This document shows, piece by piece, positions 56,778-64,000 of a stretch of DNA of 64,000 nucleotides (positions are counted from its first letter, which is position 1; the number at the start of each line of letters is the position of its first letter). Source of the DNA: Laburnicola sp. R22_1 (lineage: Eukaryota > Ascomycota > Dothideomycetes > Pleosporales > Didymosphaeriaceae); NCBI GenBank assembly GCA_014281115.1, contig JACONQ010000006.1, positions 1 to 64,000 on the forward strand. The letters are read 5' to 3'. A program made the translations under genes and the position numbers. The notes under the pieces were generated by a model that searched no databases, was not told the DNA's origin, and was given only the letters and a program-made list of their open reading frames with translations.

Positions 56778-57451
56778 GGTAACGTGTCCGTGCGCGTGAT
56801 GCGCCGCTTTTTACTAGGAAAATCAAGAAAAACAAGGAAGTTTAAAGCAGTATAACTCTTTAACTACCTTTCCTTTTTAAAATCTTCCTTTATTAAAGTT
56901 ATTAAGAAAGACCATCTCTATAACTTTAGAATTTTAGTTTTCTAATAATAATTAGTTTTAAGAAAAAGTATAAAGTCCTAAAATTCAAGTCCCTAAAATT
57001 TAAAAATAATACTTTTTTAGGTATAAAGTATACTATTTAGAATATATTTTGTATTAGAACTTTTTCTTATAAAGAGCTACTTAAGAAGATAGATTATCTT
57101 TCCTAATTTATTTTTCTTAAAAAATAAAAAGATAATCTAACTTTTTAGTTAAGAGTTTTATTAAAAAGAACCTAATATAAAATGTGTTCTAAATAGTATA
57201 CTTTATACCTAAAAAAGTTTTATTTTTAAATTTTAGGGACTTGAATTTTAGGACTTTATACTTTTTCTTAAAACTAATTATTATTAGAAAACTAAAATTC
57301 TAAAGTTATAGAGATGATCTTTCTTAATAACTTTAATAAAGGAAGATTTTAAAAAGGAAAGGTAGTTAAAGAGTTATACTGCTTTAAACTTCCTTGTTTT
57401 TCTTGATTTTCCTAGTAAAAAGCGGCGCATCACGCGCACGGACACGTTACC
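56778..57451. mobile_element. Foldback (hairpin) MITE, 674 bp, nearly full-length inverted repeat
   Basis: The sequence from GGTAACGTGTCCGTGCGCGT (56778) is repeated in reverse complement up to ACGCGCACGGACACGTTACC (57451). The arms match almost perfectly for more than 230 bp and remain similar to a loop around 57102-57127 (centre about 57114). The arms' interior is AT-rich and the tips GC-rich. No transposase is encoded. The two arms therefore produce the same short open frame (MFFLIFLVKSGASRARTRY) on opposite strands, an artefact of symmetry. No clear target duplication was found. It sits in the upstream region of the SDR gene. Confidence 0.9.
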
Positions 57452-57724
57452 TCCTGTCGCACCGACCGCAACACCTAGCCGCGTCAGGCGATGGCGGCCT
57501 AGACCAACAACACCATTGTACACACTGCACAGCCACGCGCGTTGTATCCCGAGAACAGAAAGTAAATCCAGGAAAATAGCTACCCATGCGATAAATCGTC
57601 ACCGGATTATGATGCATGCGATCAGAACATTCTGGGTAGCTCTGTGAGCGATGCTTACTGTGAATGGACTTTTGCTCTTTGAGGTAATGAAATTTGAAGT
57701 CTACATGCTACGTTTGCACGTACG

Positions 57725-59229
57725 TTACAGCTTGATACCTCTTACCTCAAACGTCTGGACAGTGTTCTTTTCAAACTTTGACCAAAATTTGGTTCCACTG
57801 ATGGTTGTATCTTCATACTGGACATAACGGTCTCCACTGCCAATCTGGGTGCGCCAGCGAGTAACTTTCGAGCCAGATGAAGGACGACCAGAGAAACGAG
57901 ACAGCTCAAAATTGATATACTGAGCAGCATCCCAGTTGACAGCCACAATGACGAGCTTGGACTGAGCCGCGTCGTAAGCTGCAACGACATTGTCCCTGCC
58001 ACCGTCAAGGATGCGCATACCAGGGCGCATGTGGCGTGCAAATTGAGCGAGGACAAAGTACTTCTGTGTGGCTTTACCAAGCGTGCGGGCATCGTTGTCG
58101 GCTTGAATGAGGGCCCAGCCACCACCGTCCAGGACTTGCCAGTACTCCCATGCCGTTGGCTTCAACTGTCGCAGGTCCTTGAGCAGGTAGCGTGCCATGT
58201 TTTCTCCAGAACCTACGCCGTCACCATACTCGCTGTTCCAGAGTGTTTTTCCGGCGTTCGTAGCCAGGGAGCGCAAATTGGCGCGGTTTCCGTTGCCGTA
58301 CTGATAGCCATGTACGTTGATGCGGTCAATCTTGCTCAGTGCGCTGCTACCGATTTTCTGCATTGTGTTGGCCGCCTGGTCATAGTACGACTCATCCGAT
58401 GCCGCAATCATAGTGGACAGCCCGCGGGATTTTAGATGGGTATCGAGATAATTGATCACTTTGCCTTGTGTGGCCACATCAAAATGACAGCCTTCTTGTG
58501 TGTTACCTGCTTTCCACCATCCCGCGCTAGGCTCATTGAACGGATCCACAGTTTCAAAGTTGATGCCCCACTTGTCCTTGAATGCTTTGGCTACCGTCGC
58601 CATGTAAATGGCGTGCTTTTCCAACATTCCGGATTGGATGTTTTCCTTGCCGTCAGAGGCACCAGAGGGGTTGTTGTTCTTGGTCATCCACCACATAGGG
58701 GAGTTGGAGAAAAGCTCCGTTTTGTTGGCACCGCGGGCAATGGCCTTCTGAAGAGCTGCTCGTTGGTTTGCATCGACAGACCTACGACGACGCAAATCCG
58801 AAGTCAGTGTTGTCGCATTTTACGCTTGAAGAAGTCGACGTACCAGTTCCAGCTGGACGAAGCCGGATCCGTGCTTTTCGAATCGACCCAAAACCCCTCC
58901 ATCTGTCTGCTGCGCTTGATCTTCGACGACACGACCATTTTCTTTCCGTCGAAGGTGTTCCAGCTGCAGGCACCCGCATTGTAGCGCACGATGTTGAAGC
59001 CAAGTCCAGGCAAACTCTGCCCGTTGACGTTCGTCTGACCTAGCGTGAAGAATGCGTCCGCCAGATCATCTCTGTTGCCGAATGCTTGCCCCCACCACGC
59101 CAGCGAAGTGCCCCAGCCCTCCCACGTACCCCAGTTGGACCGCGCATCCAATGTTGTTGTAATATCGGCGTTGACTGAAATGCTGCTGGCCAGCACCAGG
59201 ACTGTCTTCAGAAAAGTATCAGTATACAT
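57725..59229 (-). CDS. Secreted GH30 endo-beta-1,6-galactanase-like glycoside hydrolase, 480 aa, one intron
   Basis: Join 59229-58844 and 58781-57725 on the minus strand. The 62-bp intron 58782-58843 (GTACGT...CTGAC...GTAG) joins SSSWNW to SVDANQRAAL in frame. The start ATG at 59229 precedes a signal peptide (MYTDTFLKTVLVLASSISVN, cleavage near Ala21). The mature enzyme begins near DITTTLDARSNWGTWEGWG, the strand 1 region of clan GH-A GH30 barrels. Family marks are FNIVRYNAGA, ELFSNSPMWWM, VDPFNEPSAGWW (acid/base Glu in NEP) and TLWNSEYGDGVGSG (nucleophile Glu). A C-terminal beta-sandwich ends in TVQTFEVRGIKL. Expected role: hydrolysis of beta-1,6-galactan side chains of plant arabinogalactan outside the cell. 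Length equals characterised fungal 6GAL enzymes. A different GH30 specificity is possible, though the NSPMWWM block favours this subfamily. A TATA-like CATAAAA lies about 65 bp upstream. Confidence 0.88.
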
Positions 59230-60711
59230 TGTGGAAAGGTAGCACTGGAGACGGTCAGCCACAAATCATACTGATATGGCTGATCTCTCGTTTTATGTAG
59301 AACCCACACCTGGTCTATGCAAATTTCTCCAAGCTTGGGAGAGCCGGTTATTCCTACTAATTCACCCGCAAACGCCACTTTTTCCCCGGCTTCTATACTC
59401 AAGCGCGTCCTCTACCCTGGAATATGTAAACGCGGGGTAAGCTCTAGTCCAAAATTGCATATTAATATCTGCCCAATTCGTCCTCATGTGCCTCATGTGG
59501 GCACACATCCTCTAGCTCTTTCATTAACGCCCCTCCGGAAAATCCGCAGGTATAAATTCTTCCGTTTCGAGACTACACCAGTCCACTTTGTTGAAGCGTA
59601 TCCCTCAGCTGTGCAATCTATTCCCCACGTTTCTCCCGGTGATGGGAGTTCGTTCCGCTTTTTTAAAGTTCTGGAAATTGATGTTCGCGTGGTGCCAGAG
59701 AGGACGTCTCCGCGCTACGCCGCTTTCGTAGAGAGTGCATCGGGTGACGGGGTAAAGGGCGGATAATACCGGGCCCCGGCGCGACAAGACCTTGGAGGCA
59801 TTCCGTCACGTGTCCCATGCGTAACCATGGAACTACATAACGTATATTGGCTGGTTCGCTTCTGTCTATGGGTTGCTCAAATTCACGTGGCAGAGACAGC
59901 TCTTGTTACCGAAACTATAAACGTGCCTTACATGATTTTTCTTCCTATCATTGGAAATTTCCCTGGGCAAAATGAGAAGACAGCCACTGACGGTAGTGTT
60001 CAAACTGAGTCTACGATAATTCTTTTCATCAACGAGCGTCACCATTGCGCCTGCTGCTTGCGCATCTGATCCGTCTATTAGTGCAGCATTCGCGATAGTC
60101 AGCTAAGGTATGTTATCCTAATTCGACTGGAAATTGATCTGCTAGTGAGAACAGCGAACCAAGTCTCACATGTAGTACAGTGGAAAAGTAGGCAATCGTG
60201 GTGCGGGCAAACTACGCGACGGATACTTTCTAGGTTAAAGTTAAGTCGACTACAGCCGGATACAAATAAGCAAAGAAATCTGATTAGGTAAATTAGGGAA
60301 GTAGGTTCCCGCCCTACATGAGTTGAGATGAGACCAAACTACCTTGGCAATCACGATAAGCACGGTCGCGACATACATACTTCCACATTTTTGATAGCCT
60401 ACTTCTTGTTACTGCCAATTCATATCCACATCTACCTCAAGTCTCCTTCCCACCTGAGCCCACTACTACCTCCACCGCTACTTCCATCACCATATATATC
60501 ACCACGTAAAGCGTTCACCTCTACCACCACCTCCACTGCTATATTCTCTTTGATATCATTTAGTTCTCATTCAACGTTTTTTTTTTCTACCTTCTTGATT
60601 GATTATGTAGACCGTGGGCTGTATAGGAAAGCTTCTTCGGCACTAAAACTATACATATACCACAAAATGCAGAGAGAACATTCTAGCACATTTCCTCGCC
60701 TACTACCCCTC
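59230..60711. other. Intergenic region, 1.5 kb, no gene seen
   Basis: GC-balanced at first, with overlapping short frames on both strands at 59300-59790 that show no domain or codon pattern. A pyrimidine-rich stretch (CTCC/CCAC runs) lies at about 60440-60600 and includes a T9 run. It yields a 133-codon low-complexity plus-strand frame that I reject as a gene. The right end is the 3' flank of the P450-like gene. Confidence 0.6.
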
Positions 60712-62010
60712 CTAGTTCCTACGCTTTAGCACCAACCCCTCATAAGCTGCGCGGTCCGAGCTCAGAGGTGTACCGCGCGCAGGCAGTTCTCCACCGTCCA
60801 CCAATTCCCACTCGTCACCAAGCCTATCAAGCAGAACGGCCACCAGTAGAGCAACCATCTTGGACGCGAACTGCTTTGTTGTCGGGTGGTCAGCGGCACA
60901 AAAGTGTGCGAAGGGCATGTATCCCAATTTCGCCTCCTCCTCTTTCAGCCTGTCCTTCATGTCCTTGTAATTCTTCACTTTAAACGCCTCTTCTCCCTGT
61001 GACGAGGCGTCGATGAAATCCTTCCTCTCCACAGGACATATGTTCTGCCAACGCTCGGGACGGAAGGCGTCGGGCGAATCCTCGGCGAGAATCTCGTACT
61101 TGTGGCATGCTTCGATGTCGGCTTTGAACTGTTCGCCGTGGAAGATGCGATGGACGCGGCGGGTGGGCGGATAGAGACGCAGAGCTTCTTTGACGATGTT
61201 GGAGGGTGTGATGGATCCTTTTGCGGCAACCTCGTGGGCTTTGTGGAACACCTGGTCAGGGGTTACGTTTGTGTCGCTGAGATCATCAAGATAAGCTTTG
61301 AAGATGGCCGTCCATTGAGAACTGTCGGGTTCGCCTCGGAGCTGGACCTCTAAGAAGCAGCGCAGAACAATGCGCCACATGGTCTCATAGCCAGGCAGTA
61401 GGAGGTTCATCGGGTTCTTGATGGGAACCTCAGGATCCGATTTGTTGTTGTCAGTTACTCGACGCAATGCAGTATGCAGATCCTTTTGGTCCTGCCACTT
61501 TGGGCATTGCTCGTCAGGAAGATCCTTCTTACTTTCAATCCAGAGCTCGTTGATGCGATGACCAATGGATATTATATCTTCGAATCGGCCTGTATTTCTC
61601 TCCATAGCCTCATCAGCACCTTCGATCAAGTAACAGAGAGATTGTTTCAGGGCAATGTATTGAGTAAGCTCCGCAAGATTGATCGACCCCGCACTGGACT
61701 TCTTCTTCATGTATTCGTTGAAGTTGTCGATAGCTCCTTTACGCAGGTCAACCCAGGATTCCGCCGGCTTCCCCATAGCGCTTGTGCCCATTGCTTTGAG
61801 CATTAGTTTTTCGGCCTGCCTTGTAAAGTCTTTTTTGAACTTTGCATCTGGGTTGGTAAAGCCGTTGTCGATGCCAAGTGTGGTCTGAAGTCTCTTATTG
61901 GCATCCGCTCTTGCGGACTGTGGGTCATGGTACTGGACGCCATCGGGTTGGTACTTGATGGTATCCAAACACTCTTTCGCTTTGATACTCTGTTCGCCTC
62001 GCTGTGACAT
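60712..62010 (-). CDS. Cytochrome P450-like protein with atypical heme loop, 432 aa
   Basis: Late P450 landmarks are in order: an I-helix-like NLLLPGYETMWRIVLRCFLE (about residues 207-226), the K-helix ExxR in VKEALRLYPPTRRVHR (about 278-293), PERW-type FRPERW (about 332-337), and a cysteine loop MPFAHFCAADHPTTKQFASK (about 379-398). The usual FxxGxRxC is reduced to PFAHFC, lacking the Gly and Arg. The I-helix also lacks the (A/G)GxxT signature. The N-terminal part (MSQRGEQSIKAKECLDTIKY) has no membrane anchor and the protein is short for a microsomal P450 (about 500 aa). It may be soluble, specialised, or decaying, or have an unrecognised upstream exon. Single exon with no RIP stops. A TATA-like box sits about 85 bp upstream. 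Substrate unknown. Confidence 0.78.
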   Translation of the reverse strand: MSQRGEQSIKAKECLDTIKYQPDGVQYHDPQSARADANKRLQTTLGIDNGFTNPDAKFKKDFTRQAEKLMLKAMGTSAMGKPAESWVDLRKGAIDNFNEYMKKKSSAGSINLAELTQYIALKQSLCYLIEGADEAMERNTGRFEDIISIGHRINELWIESKKDLPDEQCPKWQDQKDLHTALRRVTDNNKSDPEVPIKNPMNLLLPGYETMWRIVLRCFLEVQLRGEPDSSQWTAIFKAYLDDLSDTNVTPDQVFHKAHEVAAKGSITPSNIVKEALRLYPPTRRVHRIFHGEQFKADIEACHKYEILAEDSPDAFRPERWQNICPVERKDFIDASSQGEEAFKVKNYKDMKDRLKEEEAKLGYMPFAHFCAADHPTTKQFASKMVALLVAVLLDRLGDEWELVDGGELPARGTPLSSDRAAYEGLVLKRRN

Positions 62011-62650
62011 GTTGTATTGGAATTGAATTGAAGTTGAATTGGAGTTGAATGTAGTATCTGATGATGCTCTTCTAGAAGCTAGAAAGTCCTGACTTTATAT
62101 AATGGCTACTGATTTGCTGTTTGCAAATCCCCTTGCTTGCATACTTTGGTTTGTCAACCCATTTGCTCGATCTGGTGCTTTCCTATAAGACTACAAAACA
62201 AGCAAGATGAGTCTGTTCTGTAGACAAAGCTTCCATATCCATCATGTTTCCCAGCTGGGGTGTCGAGCGCACATGTTTGTTCAAGCAAATCGCTTTCATC
62301 GTAGTGAGACATGCCTTCGTTCCCTCTTCCTACAAGGCTCTCCCGTGGGATGTGGCAGACGCGTGCGGTACAGCACCAAGCCAAAGGTCTGGAAACGTAG
62401 ATGGGATCACCCTTAGGTATAATGCATGATATGGTCTCGGCACTGCTGGCCTGGTACTGTAAGCTATGCTGAGCCAGTGCTATTATATTCCTCAAACTAA
62501 CAGTTAAATATAACTGCTAAAGCAACCTAGATACCTGCCTTGTTTGCTGCATGCAAAGGGCAACATACATAGAGTAGCTAGACAAAGTTCAATTACGGTC
62601 CACCTTAATATCGCTCTAACTTTTGTCTCAGAACTATACTATAGCACAAC
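62011..62650. other. Intergenic region between the two P450-type genes
   Basis: It holds the promoter of the P450-like gene and the 3' flank of the P450nor gene. A 113-codon minus-strand frame at 62154-62495 (MRNIIALAQHSL...) has fair codon look but no recognised domain. I leave it uncalled. Confidence 0.5.
62094..62103 (-). promoter_or_regulatory. TATA-like box of the P450-like gene
   Basis: ATTATATAAA on the minus strand, about 85 bp upstream of the ATG at 62010, a usual distance for a fungal core promoter. No other obvious elements seen. Confidence 0.45.
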
Positions 62651-64000
62651 CTACCACACAACCGGCAACTCCACAATACCGACATCCCTCTCCGGCGGTG
62701 TCCATTTAATCTCCTCAAACGGCACCGCAAGCCTCAACCCAGGAAGTCTCCCAAACAACGTACCTAGCCCACACATTAGCAAAGTCACCCACACTCCAAA
62801 AAGTCCACAAAAAACTCACCAAACACAATCTCCAACTCCGCCCTTGCCAAAGGCTCCGCCACGCACCGATGCTGCCCCCACCCATACCCCATAGCAGCAT
62901 GCCAGTCTTCGCCTCTCCCGCCCTGCTCCTTGCTCACAAAGCGCATTATATCAAAGGTATCCGGACCGGAGAAGACATCTTCGTCGCGACTTGCAGACTG
63001 CGTGGCTGCTATGATGCCCTCGCCGGCGCGGATGGTGTGGCCGGCAAGGACAATGTCTTCTTTTGCGACGCGGCGCGTCGCCATTGCGGAGCCGGTGTGG
63101 TAGCGGCACAGTTCTGAGACGAACGCTGGCGCGAGGAGGGCGGGATTCTCTTTGAGTTTGTGGAGCTGCGCGGGGTGTTGGAGGAGGGTTGTTACGCCCT
63201 GGTGAGCGCGGGGTGCGATGTCAGTTTTTGACGATCGTGATGGTGAGGAGGTGAGATCAGGCTGTACGTACTAGATTTATCATGTTTACCATTGTAGCGT
63301 TGCCTGCGACGAGGAGGAGGAAAGCGATTTGGACGGCGTCGGCGCGCTCGATGTGGCCTGGTTTGACGTGCTGGGTTACGAGGGTGCTGATGAGGTCGTC
63401 TTTGGGGACTTCGCTTCGTTGGTCGACGAGCGTGGCTATGTAGTCTAGGAGGACTCTTTACGGGAAACGGTGGATTAGTGATCGCGTGTTTTGGAGGCTA
63501 TGGTGTTGAAGACGTACTTGTTTGCGGTTGAAGCTTCGGTTGCTGTGGCGCTGCCGTTGCTGCGGACAGCGTTTTGCTGGGTGAGAAACTCGAGATCGTG
63601 GAAGGGGACGCCGAGGATACCGTAGATGATCTGAGGGTTGATGAGCCGTTTGGGAGTTATATTTCCGGGTTTTTGTGCTTACATATGAGGGTAGTGGCAG
63701 GGCGAATTTTTCTACGAGATCGACGGGCTTTTGGCAGCCTTCCTTGATCATGTTATCGAGCAACGTGTCGACAGTTTTCTGGATGTGTGGACGGAGTTTA
63801 GCTACGGCTTCCCAGGTGAAATGCGGCTCCACCATGCTTCTACAAGTACAGTGTCAGTGAGACTCTGTAGTCGTATAATTCACCAGCGGGACGTACCTCT
63901 GCTGCATGTGCTGCGGCGGATCCATATCCACGAATGTCGGCTTATTTTTGGCGGCTTCCTTTCCACTAGCACTCATTTCCGGAAAACCTGGTCGTGTTCG
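62651..64000 (-). CDS. CYP55: P450nor nitric oxide reductase (CYP55), 5' end beyond the window
   Basis: A soluble heme enzyme reducing NO to N2O directly with NAD(P)H in fungal denitrification. Minus-strand exons: 64000-63897, 63839-63683, 63630-63518, 63455-63272, 63198-62820, 62763-62651. The introns are 52 to 73 bp with GT...AG, and each joins in frame: QHMQQR/SMVEPHF, LPLPSY/IIYGILG, STAN-K-VLLDYIA, VNMINL/GVTTLLQ, EIVF-G-TLFGRLP. The product matches the P450nor family almost block by block. Marks are PTFVDMDPPQHM, the I-helix LLVAGNATMVNMI (Thr of the proton relay), ExxR in ELCRYHT, TQSASRDEDVF (Ser286 region), heme loop MGYGWGQHRCVAEPLARAEL and end RDVGIVELPVVW (Asp393 region). About 63 N-terminal residues lie outside. 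No obvious inactivating change is visible, so it looks functional. Confidence 0.95.

Noticed and set aside
56617..57579. Two identical short reading frames on opposite strands (MFFLIFLVKSGASRARTRY)
   Set aside because: They arise from the two arms of the foldback element, not from a duplicated gene.
60328..60729. 133-codon plus-strand frame
   Set aside because: Pyrimidine-rich, Ser/Pro/Thr/Leu low complexity, and it overlaps the 3' end of the P450-like gene.
62154..62495. 113-codon minus-strand frame
   Set aside because: No domain recognised and it lies between two well-defined genes. It could be a real small gene, but I see no positive support.
55516..64000. The SDR, GH30 and two P450-type genes as a secondary-metabolite cluster
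   Set aside because: No synthase, transporter or transcription factor is seen, a foldback element and 1.5 kb of spacer intervene, and P450nor has a known role in nitrogen metabolism.

Overview
This window is the left chromosome end of a filamentous ascomycete (Pezizomycotina). The evidence is a TTAGGG-type telomere, short fungal introns (46 to 73 bp), Fot1/pogo-like and Ty1/copia-like elements, and very strong C-to-T decay resembling repeat-induced point mutation (RIP). In the frames read here almost every in-frame stop is TAG or TAA at a Gln or Trp position. The mix of AT-rich repeat blocks and GC-equilibrated genes would suit a Dothideomycete such as a Pleosporales species, but the species cannot be fixed from this sequence.

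Layout. Bases 1-47 are not genomic: they match an Oxford Nanopore adapter end plus native barcode 07. Bases 46-206 are (CCCTAA)n. The telomere caps a decayed telomere-linked RecQ-helicase-type gene (207-2880, minus) just before its helicase domain. Then come a spliced C-terminal fragment of a SNF2-type ATPase (3548-4050) and a cluster of small non-autonomous elements (4266-6294), one of them a Mutator-like MITE with a 10-bp target duplication.

From 6.3 to 52.4 kb the window is nested transposons. Element A (6333-22154) is a 2.1-kb pogo-type element inflated to 15.8 kb by two Ty1/copia elements and pogo element B. Pogo element C follows (22298-24145), then a RIP-ruined block with a Myb/SANT-like trace. 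Next are three Ty1/copia elements and a gag fragment (25505-40049), two of them truncated. A very AT-rich block (40050-46540) holds a Ty3/gypsy relic. Finally elements D (interrupted by E) and F lie head to head (46543-52433). No transposase or polyprotein here is intact.

From about 52.8 kb gene-like sequence returns: a small unknown gene (53092-53553), a last RIP-decayed patch (53940-54904), an extended SDR of the 3-beta-HSD type (55516-56592), a 674-bp foldback element, a secreted GH30 endo-beta-1,6-galactanase-like enzyme (one intron), a cytochrome P450-like protein with an odd heme loop, and a P450nor (CYP55) nitric oxide reductase that runs off the right edge with five introns visible. 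These four metabolic genes are all on the minus strand but are separately spaced. They do not look like one biosynthetic cluster: no synthase, transporter or regulator is seen.
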